IMG/VR virus record: IMGVR_UViG_3300029309_000107
Span: 1-38,562 of that record
DNA from: a virus
Length of the DNA stretch: 38,562 bases
Direction: 5' to 3' (one strand)
The notes beneath the pieces were generated by a model that saw nothing but the letters and a program-made list of their open reading frames with translations, made no database searches and was not told where the DNA came from. Below, piece after piece: positions 23,721 to 31,958 of this stretch (position 1 is its first letter; each line of letters opens with the position of its first letter). The position numbers were made by a program, and so were the translations under genes.

Positions 23721-24572
23721 CTAAAAAGGTAGAGGGGTTAAGCCAGTGATCCATTCGTGGTCTTCGCATTCCTCTGCCTGCATTTTAACATTTAACATCC
23801 TTTGATCTTTGTTGCATCTCCAGGTGGCTCCGCTTGCCTCTATAATCGGTTGACTGTACTTGCAATTACGGCAGTTCTTTTCTGTTGGATATTCTCTTTG
23901 CATGTAAACATCACGCGAACCTTTGGGCATGTTCTTAATGCGCCAATCGGTTTCTGGTATCAAACTTTCTGGCGGTTGCTCTGCGGTAATGATTCGTCTT
24001 GCTTTCTCTACCATAGACTTATACATCTCCTCGTTTTTATCTATCACTTCTGTATAGATGTCAGAGTTGTTCTTGTTGTAGACCAAAGCTAAAGACTTAT
24101 CTAAATTAAAAGCACCCATGTAACAATGTATCTGAGCTTCGTATTCCATAGACCAGCGCTCGTAACTTTTCTCAGATACTAAGTTGTTGAAACGCTTTTC
24201 ATTTGCGGTTTTTATCTCAAGTATCATAGGTTGTTCTTCTTCAGGCAGTCCCTTTACTACGCCGTCTATGTGGCCAGAGAAGTGATCGCCAAGCAAAGAC
24301 GCGGTGTATTGATTCCCCCTTTTATCTTTCTCAAACACCTCAATGTCTTCTATTTTTTTTAAGTAATCAACTATCTGATCTTCTAGCAGATTACCTAGAT
24401 CCAATATTCTAGAAATCCTGGGCTCAAAGTTTGTTGGTTCTAAACACCAACGAAAGTTTAGCCACAACATCCTTTCATCTGGATTGCCGATCTGACTCAT
24501 ACCAAGGTATGGTCTGCGCTTCTCTGGCTCTGACAGCATGACATGATCTATCATGTTATTGACTTCGCTCAT
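23721..24572 (-). CDS. PD-(D/E)XK exonuclease (RecB/Cas4-like)
   Basis: A 283-residue nuclease. The core motifs are FSGHIDGVVKGLP (Asp of the metal site) and MILEIKTAN (E-x-K), with YEAQIHCYMGAF as the following conserved Gln/Tyr helix, which is the RecB-type PD-(D/E)XK pattern. The C-terminus carries Cys residues (KNCRNCKYSQP, ATWRCNKD, EECEDH) that may hold zinc or an iron-sulfur cluster; no fourth upstream Cys of a classical Cas4 cluster is evident. It likely resects DNA ends for recombination together with the Sak4-like ATPase and helicase. It overlaps the helicase gene by 4 bases. Confidence 0.8.
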   Translation of the reverse strand: MSEVNNMIDHVMLSEPEKRRPYLGMSQIGNPDERMLWLNFRWCLEPTNFEPRISRILDLGNLLEDQIVDYLKKIEDIEVFEKDKRGNQYTASLLGDHFSGHIDGVVKGLPEEEQPMILEIKTANEKRFNNLVSEKSYERWSMEYEAQIHCYMGAFNLDKSLALVYNKNNSDIYTEVIDKNEEMYKSMVEKARRIITAEQPPESLIPETDWRIKNMPKGSRDVYMQREYPTEKNCRNCKYSQPIIEASGATWRCNKDQRMLNVKMQAEECEDHEWITGLTPLPF

Positions 24573-26239
24573 AAGTAAACCTCTTTGTTAGCAGTAACTA
24601 ATTTTTTTACATTAAAATACTTGCCTTCTTTCTTGACGCTAAGTGACCTCACATGATCCATAGCACCGTCGTTTATCTTAGCAACAGCGTCTTGAGATCT
24701 TCTGGGCACACCCCATTGCTTGGTGTTCACAATCCGACACCAATAGTTCTTAGCTAGTCCGTTCATCCTTGGGTGCTCAAACATCAATGGCATTGACCTG
24801 GGCAAGAAACTATCTTCTATCTGAAAGAACACACGACAATAATCGTTACCGTTCTTAGACGTCGCTAAACTAGCGTTAACGCCAACTACGTTTTCTTCCT
24901 TGGCTTTCTGTCCAGGCTTCTCGTCTGAGATCACAGCGCCTTTTGCTGCCTTGGTTTGCTTGGCAACCTTTCTCTCTTCTATCGGAGCTAGATACTGAGC
25001 AAACATAGATACTGGGAACTCAGTCAAACACTCAACACACTTCTTAGCATGCGGTGGACTAATCGCTAAACACTCACCGCATATCTTTGGTCGTCTAACT
25101 TTTACTTCTTGATCTGGCTGAGCTGTATCAATACAGCCGTGACGCGCTATGTTCTCGCCGTAGTCTAATAATAAACAGTTGTCCTTGCCTGGATATAAAC
25201 GCATGCCACGACCGCACATTTGGACGTATAAGCCCAAACTTTTAGTAGGCCTTAGCATCGCTATACAATCTGTTCTCGGAGCGTCCCAGCCCTCTGTAAG
25301 GACGCCTACGTTGCATATAGCGTTGATATCACCAGACTCAAACTGTTCTAATATAATCTTTCGTTCTTCTCCAGGCGTATCGCCTGTCAATAGTTTGGCT
25401 TTGATGCCGTGATCCAGTAGGTGGTTTGTTAGTTTGGTTGCGTGCATAACCGATACACAAAAGAACACGCTTGCAGTTCTGCCTTTGGTAAAAGCTTTGT
25501 CTAGCCAATCGTTGATGATAGCTATCATGGTTCTATCATCCATGGCTAGTTTCTCTAAGTCAGATTCTTTGTAATCACCACCTTTGAATTTAAGTTTAGC
25601 TTTGCTTGCATCTATGATGGTGTCGTCAGCAACTTGATACGAAGTTATTCTAGCCAAGTAACCTTGCTCTATTAGATCTGGTATCTTTGCCTGGTAAGCA
25701 ACGTCGTAAAAGAAGTGATCTTTACGCTTGCCGTAGATGTAGCCTTGCCCCATGCGATACGGTGTTGCTGTGCATCCCATAACGCGCATGGCGTAATCGT
25801 CTGACAGCTCTGATATTATCTTTTGATAACGAGTCTGATCGTCTGGCGCTAGGTTGTGTGCTTCATCTATGATGGCGTAATCAAACTTGCCTACTTTCTT
25901 CAGCCTAGATCCTGACGCTATCGTGTCCCTGGATGCAACCAATATCTGAGAATCCGTCTCTTGTCTGCCAAGTCCAGCAGACAACACGCCAACTGGAGCA
26001 TCAGGCCAAACATTCTTTATCTTGTTCTCAGCTTGCTCTATCAGTTCTTGTCTGTGTGCTAGAACTAAAAACCTAGCGTCTGGGTACGTTTCTATCTGTC
26101 GTTTGATGACATTAGAAAAGATAACTGTTTTGCCAGATGCTGTTGGTAAATTTAGTAACGGTCTTCTATCAATAGACTCTGAATCAAACCAATTTATTAA
26201 AGAGGTTACGGCGTCTTCTTGATACGGTCTTAGCTTCAT
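24569..26239 (-). CDS. SF2 DEAH-box DNA helicase
   Basis: A 556-residue superfamily 2 helicase. In order: RPYQ (residues 4-7), Walker A TASGKT (33-38), DEAH in YAIIDEAHNLAP, CTATPYR (motif III), then the second RecA lobe with FCVSVMHATKLTNHLL, NVGVLTEGWDAP and QMCGRGMRLYPGKD (motif VI). A Cys pair set (KICGECLA, KKCVECLTEFP) follows and resembles a zinc ribbon. The C-terminal ~120 residues have no motif I can name. It likely unwinds DNA in replication or recombination. It shares a leftward operon with nucleases and Sak4. Confidence 0.9.
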   Translation of the reverse strand: MKLRPYQEDAVTSLINWFDSESIDRRPLLNLPTASGKTVIFSNVIKRQIETYPDARFLVLAHRQELIEQAENKIKNVWPDAPVGVLSAGLGRQETDSQILVASRDTIASGSRLKKVGKFDYAIIDEAHNLAPDDQTRYQKIISELSDDYAMRVMGCTATPYRMGQGYIYGKRKDHFFYDVAYQAKIPDLIEQGYLARITSYQVADDTIIDASKAKLKFKGGDYKESDLEKLAMDDRTMIAIINDWLDKAFTKGRTASVFFCVSVMHATKLTNHLLDHGIKAKLLTGDTPGEERKIILEQFESGDINAICNVGVLTEGWDAPRTDCIAMLRPTKSLGLYVQMCGRGMRLYPGKDNCLLLDYGENIARHGCIDTAQPDQEVKVRRPKICGECLAISPPHAKKCVECLTEFPVSMFAQYLAPIEERKVAKQTKAAKGAVISDEKPGQKAKEENVVGVNASLATSKNGNDYCRVFFQIEDSFLPRSMPLMFEHPRMNGLAKNYWCRIVNTKQWGVPRRSQDAVAKINDGAMDHVRSLSVKKEGKYFNVKKLVTANKEVYL

Positions 26240-26493
26240 TAGTGTTTAAGTTCCATCTCCTCAGATTTTTCTTGTTCGTTCATCTCTACTTTTATGTTTC
26301 TCATCTCTTGTTCCCAACACATGGCTATCATGCCCGCTGCGGTCACAGGACAATCTGAGAAGTCATAGTTCAAAGATATAGCAAACCTGGTGATCGTGCT
26401 ACAAAACTCTCCAGGATCGAAGTCCTCGCGTTTAGCAAACTCCTGAAGATCTTCGCTAAGTCTTCGTGCTAAATCTTTTTTAAATTCACTCAT
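26239..26493 (-). CDS. Small hypothetical protein, replication operon
   Basis: An 84-residue mainly helical acidic protein with one Cys near residue 30 and another at ~45. It overlaps the helicase start by one base and its upstream gene by 8 bases, so it belongs to the replication/recombination operon. I recognise no family. Confidence 0.5.
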   Translation of the reverse strand: MSEFKKDLARRLSEDLQEFAKREDFDPGEFCSTITRFAISLNYDFSDCPVTAAGMIAMCWEQEMRNIKVEMNEQEKSEEMELKH

Positions 26494-26668
26494 CTGTTAG
26501 CATCCTCGCGTTTACTATGGCCAGTTCAGCATCTTTAACCGCTTTAGTTAGCGTTGGGTTAAATAAAGAATCTTTGTTCTGCCATACTCTGTGCAGTTCA
26601 CATATTACTTTTTCAGCGTTTGTGATTACGCTCTTGTCCTCCAAGGACAAAGTTTCCTTGTTTTGCAT
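26486..26668 (-). CDS. Small hypothetical helical protein
   Basis: A 60-residue helical protein (NAEKVICELHRVWQNKDSLF in the middle, ending NARMLTDE). A GAGAGGCG sequence before the ATG can serve as ribosome-binding site. It precedes the 84-residue protein in the same operon. No family recognised. The 67 bases upstream of it hold no gene I can support. Confidence 0.5.
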   Translation of the reverse strand: MQNKETLSLEDKSVITNAEKVICELHRVWQNKDSLFNPTLTKAVKDAELAIVNARMLTDE

Positions 26669-26735
26669 GTCGCCTCTCTGTTATTTCTCTCTGGTAGGCA
26701 GTTTGACGACATGCCTAGGTCGCCTTAGATGAGGG

Positions 26736-27233
26736 TTACTTCATCCAATCGTAATCTTTATCAGAAGTTTTAGATTCAGTTTTCTCCACTGCCTCTACTT
26801 CTTTAGGATCTTGTTCTACGTCTGGCAGTTTGTTGCCTTTGGTAACGAAGTCAGCAATCTTGTTGCTGTCAGCATAACCGTCTGTTCCAGGTTCTATTTT
26901 GATCTTTGCCAAGAATGGCTCGTTCATCATTTCATCTAAGGACTCACGATTAAAAGTTGCATCAGGATTTAAGCCAAGCGCTTTACGCCAAGACTTAACT
27001 CGCCTAGCAGTTACCGTTACCGCATTCCCTTCAACGGTAAAGTATTCCCATACCTTTCTACCAGCATGCGATGGGCCTACAACATCGAACTCAACCTTAA
27101 TAGATTGGTTCCCAGCTTTCGAAGTGTGTTGATTCCATTGATTAGCCACCATTTCATATTGCCCAGCAGGCATGGCAGAAAAATCATTGTCCTCTTCAAC
27201 ATTCGTCAGATCTATACTAAAGTCATCTGTCAT
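26736..27233 (-). CDS. DUF669 ssDNA-binding-like protein
   Basis: A 165-residue protein: DFSAMPAGQYEMVANQWNQH, then IKVEFDVVGPSHAGRKVWEY, and RVKSWRKALGLNPDATFN. This is the DUF669 layout: an OB-like fold with PxGxYxxxVxxxE-type start, GRKxxxxF strand and a helical lobe, followed by an acidic tail ending SDKDYDWMK. DUF669 proteins act as phage ssDNA-binding proteins and are usually beside a Sak4-like ATPase, as here. The acidic tip matches SSB-like tails that recruit partners. The final residues are DYDWMK. Confidence 0.8.
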   Translation of the reverse strand: MTDDFSIDLTNVEEDNDFSAMPAGQYEMVANQWNQHTSKAGNQSIKVEFDVVGPSHAGRKVWEYFTVEGNAVTVTARRVKSWRKALGLNPDATFNRESLDEMMNEPFLAKIKIEPGTDGYADSNKIADFVTKGNKLPDVEQDPKEVEAVEKTESKTSDKDYDWMK

Positions 27234-27339
27234 TTTTTATATCCTCCAGGGCACAATCAGTGCACATAAGAAGTCCGTCGTGTTTTACTTCAGCGTCTTT
27301 TTCACCGCACTCGTCACACACAAAGATCTCCTCATGCAC
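27223..27339 (-). CDS. Tiny zinc-ribbon protein, GTG start
   Basis: A 38-residue protein between the Sak4-like and DUF669 genes. It reads VHEEIFVCDECGEKDAEVKH then DGLLMCTDCALEDIKNDR, with two CxxC pairs 18 residues apart as in a zinc ribbon. The GTG overlaps the ATPase stop by 8 bases, and its stop lies 11 bases inside the DUF669 gene, so translation would be coupled on both sides. No clear ribosome-binding site. The Cys pairs make a chance frame unlikely. Confidence 0.6.
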   Translation of the reverse strand: MHEEIFVCDECGEKDAEVKHDGLLMCTDCALEDIKNDR

Positions 27340-28099
27340 TTTTGGCACCCATTAAGTTATTGATTGATTTTTTATATTCGTCGATAAACGAATCCCATTT
27401 GAGTTCTATCTTGTCAGGAAGAGGAACTCGACTCTTCGCATCGAAAGCCGGGGAGAACTTGGTAAACAGCATGCGATCGCCCATGGCAAGCGCTCGCGTT
27501 TGTTCGTTAAAGCCTGACCCCGACTTAGTGACACGAATCTGATGATTTGCAAACAGATTGAAGTCAACCCATTCTCTTATCTTGGATGCTACCTTCTTGT
27601 GAAGGTTTAGTTCCCATCGATCGTAAGGTTCTCTCTCTGGATCTGCAAATGTTCTGATAGCAACGTGAGACAGCAGTATCACGTTCATGTTCTTTTGGTC
27701 GTTTAAAACATCCAGGGCACGCAGAATCTTCTGAAAGCCCTCGGCTGTCATGGTGTACCCTTTACCATAGCCTATGTCTTCGATAGAACTTACGTTCTTC
27801 TGTCTGGCTACCTCTTCTTGGATCAGTTTCTCAGCCCAATCCGTGGTATCCAGGACAACAGTTTTAAAGTCGTGCTCTTCTTGCACGAGCTGTTTCAGCC
27901 TGTGCATGATGTCTTCAAACGATTCACACAAAGGAAACGAGGACGTGTTAACGTACCTCGTACCTTCCTCCGTCTTAATAAATATTGGCTTTGGAGCTCC
28001 CGCTGCAAAGGTAGTCTTACCTATGCCGTCTGTTCCGCCTACGTTCATCTTAACTGGCCCAGGATTCATGCCAGTTTGCACCTCATCTAATATACTCAT
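27332..28099 (-). CDS. RecA-like AAA ATPase (Sak4-like recombinase)
   Basis: A 255-residue P-loop ATPase. Walker A is NVGGTDGIGKTTFAAGAP (around residues 20-36), the Walker B region is FKTVVLDTTDW, and MNVILLSHVAIRTF is the sensor strand. This matches the AAA_24 / Sak4 group of phage proteins that anneal or exchange single strands in recombination. Its neighbours are a DUF669 ssDNA-binding protein, a tiny zinc ribbon, and an unknown protein upstream, as in other phages with this ATPase. It overlaps the upstream gene by 4 bases. Confidence 0.85.
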   Translation of the reverse strand: MSILDEVQTGMNPGPVKMNVGGTDGIGKTTFAAGAPKPIFIKTEEGTRYVNTSSFPLCESFEDIMHRLKQLVQEEHDFKTVVLDTTDWAEKLIQEEVARQKNVSSIEDIGYGKGYTMTAEGFQKILRALDVLNDQKNMNVILLSHVAIRTFADPEREPYDRWELNLHKKVASKIREWVDFNLFANHQIRVTKSGSGFNEQTRALAMGDRMLFTKFSPAFDAKSRVPLPDKIELKWDSFIDEYKKSINNLMGAKSA

Positions 28100-28542
28100 T
28101 TCTTCCTCTTCTCTAAAAAGTTAACGTAAGGACGATCAGATATCTCTGTCGTCAACGCTTGTGATAATTTTTGATAGTGACTAGGAAAGTTCTCAGCTAA
28201 AAGCGTCGTGTCTTTTTTGCTTTCCTTGTACTCTATATTGAAGGGAAATAAATTCTGAGGAATGGATCCCTCTGAATGTATCTTACCCACCAAGTCTTGA
28301 TCCCAGGATCTTTTGACGCGGTAATCTACTTTAATATCGAAATCGTATTCATCTAAGGACACGCGAGCAGCACCGCCTGTGTTGCTCATTTGGATTACTT
28401 TATCTTTAATCTTAGGATGTCTTGCAATAGCTATGTCTAGCTCTTTGCTTTCCTCACGCAATCTAGCCTGCAAAGCAAGATTGTTTTGTTTTCTGGTCAA
28501 GAGTTCCGCGAGGTCGTCAAACTCTCTGTCTGTTTCAGCCAT
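28096..28542 (-). CDS. Hypothetical protein, first gene of leftward replication operon
   Basis: A 148-residue protein with an N-terminal coiled coil (DLAELLTRKQNNLALQARLR) and a C-terminal part with VDYRVKRSWDQDLV and FPFNIEYKESKKD. A good AAAGGAGAAA ribosome-binding site precedes its ATG. It starts the leftward operon, divergent from the Cro-like gene. I have seen similar proteins upstream of Sak4-like ATPases, without known function. Confidence 0.55.
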   Translation of the reverse strand: MAETDREFDDLAELLTRKQNNLALQARLREESKELDIAIARHPKIKDKVIQMSNTGGAARVSLDEYDFDIKVDYRVKRSWDQDLVGKIHSEGSIPQNLFPFNIEYKESKKDTTLLAENFPSHYQKLSQALTTEISDRPYVNFLEKRKK

Positions 28543-28561
28543 ACTATTTTCTCCTTTATGG

Positions 28562-28625
28562 TGTTGAGGGTTGTAGGATTTTCTATGAAAAAATTATGAA
28601 ATAAAACGAGATACAACCCTCAACA
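28562..28625. promoter_or_regulatory. 14-bp inverted repeat in divergent control region (operator candidate)
   Basis: TGTTGAGGGTTGTA at 28562-28575 is matched exactly by its reverse complement TACAACCCTCAACA at 28612-28625, with 36 AT-rich bases between. It lies between the leftward replication operon (start 28542) and the rightward Cro-like regulator (start 28704). Two distant identical half-sites suit looping or cooperative repressor binding, most simply by the adjacent regulator. As RNA it could also be a hairpin; no T-tract follows, so it is not a terminator. Confidence 0.6.
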
Positions 28626-28703
28626 GAATCTAATTTATAGTTTTTAAAACTTTCTGTCAATAACTATTTTACTTTTTGTAATATTTATTTTAAAGTACCT
28701 ATT

Positions 28704-28910
28704 ATGAATTTATCCGAATATATTACCAAACGTGGAGAAGAACCTCTAGCAAAAGAACTAGATGTATCGGTAGCGACTGTTCAGTCCTGGCGATACGGAA
28801 GAAGGCAACCAACAGTGAGAATAGCAAAACAACTCATGATTATGACGAAAGGAGTCTTGAGTTGGGAAGATATCTATGGACCTGTGGAAGAAAATGCCTC
28901 TGCTTCTTAA
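28704..28910 (+). CDS. Cro/CI-type helix-turn-helix regulator
   Basis: A 68-residue protein consisting of one helix-turn-helix: EYITKRGEEPLAKELDVSVATVQSWRYGRRQP. LAKELDVSVATVQSWRYGRR is the HTH with the recognition helix at VATVQSWRYG, and the size fits Cro. No oligomerization or protease domain follows. It is divergent from the replication operon and overlaps the PrimPol gene by 35 bases. It probably switches the two divergent units, binding the nearby inverted repeat. No integrase is seen, so a lysogeny switch is not implied. Confidence 0.8.
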   Translation: MNLSEYITKRGEEPLAKELDVSVATVQSWRYGRRQPTVRIAKQLMIMTKGVLSWEDIYGPVEENASAS

Positions 28911-30900
28911 CGAAAATAAAACCCAAGAGAACGTTTCCGATGAGTCAAAGCAGGAAATGCTTTGGTCTTTTTGGGAAGAAGGATTCCACTTGATACCTTG
29001 TGGATCTCGCAACGAAATCATTCCAGAATACTTTCGCAAACGCCATCCGTTTGAAAGCGATGAGGTTCTGGCTGCTAAGTGGGCGAAGACACCAAGGGTC
29101 AAGTGGGAGACTTATCAAAGACGACAACCAACACAAGACGAATTGAGAGAGTGGTTGACTCGCTATCCAGGCGCAAACTGGGCAGCCATAACAGGCATAA
29201 CGTTTGTAGTTCTGGACTGCGATAGCCAAGAGGCGGTCGAGTTCGTAGAATCTGGGCAATTGACTCGATCGCCTTTAAAACAAAGGACTCCAAGGGGTGG
29301 CTATCATTATTTTTATCAAGTCAACGAAGGTCTCAACGTCAGAAACACGACGGGCAAACTGGACGTAAGAGGCGAAGGTGGCTACGTCATGGTGTCGCCG
29401 TCAAGAAACTACGGCTTCGAAACACCTGAAGGCGCACACATAAGAGATGTCGATGATTTGCCCATGCTCAACATGAACGACTTGAACACGATCCATGAGT
29501 TCAATCAGTCTGGAAAAGTACAACCGATCGGGGATGCCAAGAAGATTACACTGGATCCAGTCGGTGTTGGTCAACGTAACGACACGCTCGCTCGCCTGGT
29601 AGGCAAATGGATCCGTGAAGGCTGGGGTTATCGTGAGGTGTTGATCAAAGCGTTTGACTGGAATCAAACATTGCAACCGCCGTTGCCTCTGCCAGAAGTA
29701 TTGCAGACGGTCATGTCGATTACTCAAGGACACGTCAAGCGTAACCCAGAAGATACTGAAGCGGGCATCATGTCTTGGAAGACTAGCGAATGGCAAATAG
29801 ATCTCGGCGAAGAACTGAAAGAGATACTGGATCAAGAGGATCCAATCGTCGTACAAAAAGAACAAGACAATAAAGAAGACCCACTAGGCCTGAAAGCTTA
29901 CAACGATGAGTTTTGGACAGGCATTGAGTCTGGAACTATCGAACAATATTGGGGTGACTGTTTTATCTTTGAGCAATCCAGGTGTTTGTTGATCGGTAAA
30001 CCAAAGATTGGTAAGTCGCACTGGCTCGGTGCTTTTGCAGCAGCAGCAACCACTGGGCAGAAGTTCATGGGCATGCCGTTTACGAAACCGTGTAAGGTCA
30101 TGTGGCTCCAAGCAGAGATCATCCAGGAGTTTTTGAAAAACAGAATCGACACTTACTATCAGCCCTACGCACACGATCCAGACTTGATGGCGTTGGGGCA
30201 CGCCAACTTGATACCCACGGGCAGACTCAGAAAGAACATCATGCGTGACAAAGACATCAACGCGATTGCTGAAAGCATAGACTATCATCAGCCTGACATT
30301 GTGATGATTGACCCTATTATTAACTTCTTCGACGGAGAAGAAAACAGCAACCAAGAGATCCATAGCTTGTTGTCCAGAATAGATCGATTGATCGAATTGT
30401 TTGGTGTTGCGGTTATCATCGCGCATCACACAGGCAAAGAGCGAGCTGACGATGCATCGTTCATGTCGGCGCGTGGTGGTTCAGCGTTTGCTGGGTGGAT
30501 GGACTCTGGCATCAAGCTCATGGGACAAAGACCGAACGTGACTATGTTCTACGAGGCAAGAAATGCACGAGAACCTGAAACGCATTTGGCTCGGTTCGAT
30601 TTTGAAAAAGGGTTCTGGGATACGGTTGACTTTGATCAAGGCCCAGATGAAGTAGAGATTGCACAGAAAGTCGCAGATGCTATGGACAGAACGAAGTTCT
30701 ACACACGACAGGATCTAGAGATGTTAGCTCGGGAGGCACTCAAGGCAAACAATTTGCCGAGCGGAGAGAGGGCAGCTCGTTACGCGGTCAGTCATGTGCA
30801 GAAATATTTGGGCGATGTGGTCAAGACGAAAGCTATTCCAGGCAAGCAGACTTGGCACTATCGATTTGATAATCAAGGGCGTAAGCCTTGGGAGGATTAA
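28876..30900 (+). CDS. Primase-polymerase / RepA-like helicase fusion
   Basis: A 674-residue replication protein. The N-terminal half is a PrimPol-type primase: TPRVKWETYQ, ANWAAITGITFVVLDCDS with the D114-x-D116 metal site, TPRGGYHYFYQ with His144, and KLDVRGEGGYVMVSPSR. The C-terminal half is a RepA-like (SF4, AAA_25) helicase: Walker A IGKPKIGKS (373-381), Walker B PDIVMIDPI and VIIAHHTGKE. It should both prime and unwind. GGGAAG six bases before ATG 28876 supports this start despite the 35-base overlap with the regulator. Base composition is visibly richer in GC than the tail genes. Confidence 0.88.
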   Translation: MDLWKKMPLLLNENKTQENVSDESKQEMLWSFWEEGFHLIPCGSRNEIIPEYFRKRHPFESDEVLAAKWAKTPRVKWETYQRRQPTQDELREWLTRYPGANWAAITGITFVVLDCDSQEAVEFVESGQLTRSPLKQRTPRGGYHYFYQVNEGLNVRNTTGKLDVRGEGGYVMVSPSRNYGFETPEGAHIRDVDDLPMLNMNDLNTIHEFNQSGKVQPIGDAKKITLDPVGVGQRNDTLARLVGKWIREGWGYREVLIKAFDWNQTLQPPLPLPEVLQTVMSITQGHVKRNPEDTEAGIMSWKTSEWQIDLGEELKEILDQEDPIVVQKEQDNKEDPLGLKAYNDEFWTGIESGTIEQYWGDCFIFEQSRCLLIGKPKIGKSHWLGAFAAAATTGQKFMGMPFTKPCKVMWLQAEIIQEFLKNRIDTYYQPYAHDPDLMALGHANLIPTGRLRKNIMRDKDINAIAESIDYHQPDIVMIDPIINFFDGEENSNQEIHSLLSRIDRLIELFGVAVIIAHHTGKERADDASFMSARGGSAFAGWMDSGIKLMGQRPNVTMFYEARNAREPETHLARFDFEKGFWDTVDFDQGPDEVEIAQKVADAMDRTKFYTRQDLEMLAREALKANNLPSGERAARYAVSHVQKYLGDVVKTKAIPGKQTWHYRFDNQGRKPWED

Positions 30901-31130
30901 TGAAGCTTGACTACATATCGTTGAAAGAAGCCTGTATCGATACGTTCTTGGGACTGCCGATCAATTGGTTCTTATCGTATGCGGTGTTAGCAACGATGCT
31001 GTTATTGGCGTTTGACAATGCGTTTATTATCTCGGCTACGCAAGTGGCTGTGCTCACGGTTTTTGCTATCGTTCGCAAGTATCTCATCAGAACTCACTAC
31101 AAGAGGTTGCATGAATCCGTACAAGATTGA
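30900..31130 (+). CDS. Small membrane protein (DUF7220-like)
   Basis: A 76-residue protein with two hydrophobic segments (NWFLSYAVLATMLLLAF and TQVAVLTVFAIVRKYLI) between short polar ends, ending in Arg/His-rich KYLIRTHYKRLHE. The layout matches a small phage family I recall as DUF7220. ATG 30900 is chosen because GGAGG is six bases upstream and it overlaps the PrimPol stop by one base (TAATG). Membrane role unknown. Confidence 0.65.
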   Translation: MKLDYISLKEACIDTFLGLPINWFLSYAVLATMLLLAFDNAFIISATQVAVLTVFAIVRKYLIRTHYKRLHESVQD

Positions 31131-31947
31131 AGGTCCAGCATTGATTAGCTTCAGCGGTGGCAGAACGTCTGGCTTCATGCTCAAGCAGATCATCGATGCT
31201 CACGACGGTGTGTTGCCTGGAGATGTCTATGTGACGTTTGCAAACACAGGCAAGGAGATGCCCGAAACGTTGGACTTTGTGCACAAATGCAGTGAGGAAT
31301 GGCAAACGAAAGTGCACTGGTTGGAGCTCGAGATGCACGACGAAAGGCCTGTGTATCGCACGAAAGAGGTCACCTACGAAACAGCAAGCAGACAAGGCGA
31401 ACCCTTCGAAGCTCTGTTGGAGAGGAGAAAGTATCTGCCGAACCCGATTGCTAGATTTTGCACGACTGAAATGAAAGTTAAACGCATGAAAGACTTCATG
31501 CACAAGATCAAAGGTTACGATCACTGGGACAATATCCTTGGTTTGCGTTACGACGAGCCGAGAAGGGTGGCGTCTTCTAGAAACCCGAAGGAGCGTTGGG
31601 ACAACAAGATGCCTATGTACGATGCGAAACATACGGTAGAAGATGTCTTAGAGTTCTGGCGGAACGCTAACTTTGACTTGACTTTGCCGAGCATAAACAA
31701 TCAGACGCTCGCTGGTAACTGTGACTTGTGTTACCTCAAAGGTAAGAATACTTTGGTGCAGTTGATGAAGGAACGCCCAGATCTTGCTGACTGGTGGATA
31801 GCACAAGAGAATCGTTTCGGCGATCAATCTGGGGCAACGTTTAGGGCGGATCGTCCGCCGTACATCGAGCTTGTAGAGGAAGCAAAGAACCCAGTTATGG
31901 ATGATTTATTTGAGGACGATAGCATGTCGTGTTTCTGTCATGATTAG
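31111..31947 (+). CDS. PAPS-reductase-like PP-loop protein
   Basis: A 278-residue protein. ALISFSGGRTSGFMLKQI holds the PP-loop SGGRTSG (residues 15-21), followed by VTFANTGKEMPETLDFVHKC, IARFCTTEMKVKRM, ILGLRYDEPRR, GNCDLCYLKGKNT and the terminal SCFCHD. This is the phosphoadenosine phosphosulfate reductase-like family common in phages. The PP-loop binds ATP or a sulfonucleotide; true sulfate reduction, thiolation of nucleic acid or host metabolism are all possible. Several Cys (CTTE, CDLC, CFC) may hold an iron-sulfur cluster. Start at 31111 lies 20 bases inside the preceding gene. Confidence 0.82.
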   Translation: MNPYKIEGPALISFSGGRTSGFMLKQIIDAHDGVLPGDVYVTFANTGKEMPETLDFVHKCSEEWQTKVHWLELEMHDERPVYRTKEVTYETASRQGEPFEALLERRKYLPNPIARFCTTEMKVKRMKDFMHKIKGYDHWDNILGLRYDEPRRVASSRNPKERWDNKMPMYDAKHTVEDVLEFWRNANFDLTLPSINNQTLAGNCDLCYLKGKNTLVQLMKERPDLADWWIAQENRFGDQSGATFRADRPPYIELVEEAKNPVMDDLFEDDSMSCFCHD

Positions 31948-31958
31948 GCTGAAAAACG

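Noticed and set aside
28876-28893. Later ATG (MPLLL) as start of PrimPol
   Set aside because: The upstream ATG has GGGAAG at proper spacing; the later ATG has no ribosome-binding site, though it would reduce the overlap.
29401-30429. Long leftward frames antisense to the PrimPol gene
   Set aside because: Antisense shadow frames in a GC-richer gene; no start context and products lack any motif, while the plus strand has full PrimPol and helicase motifs.
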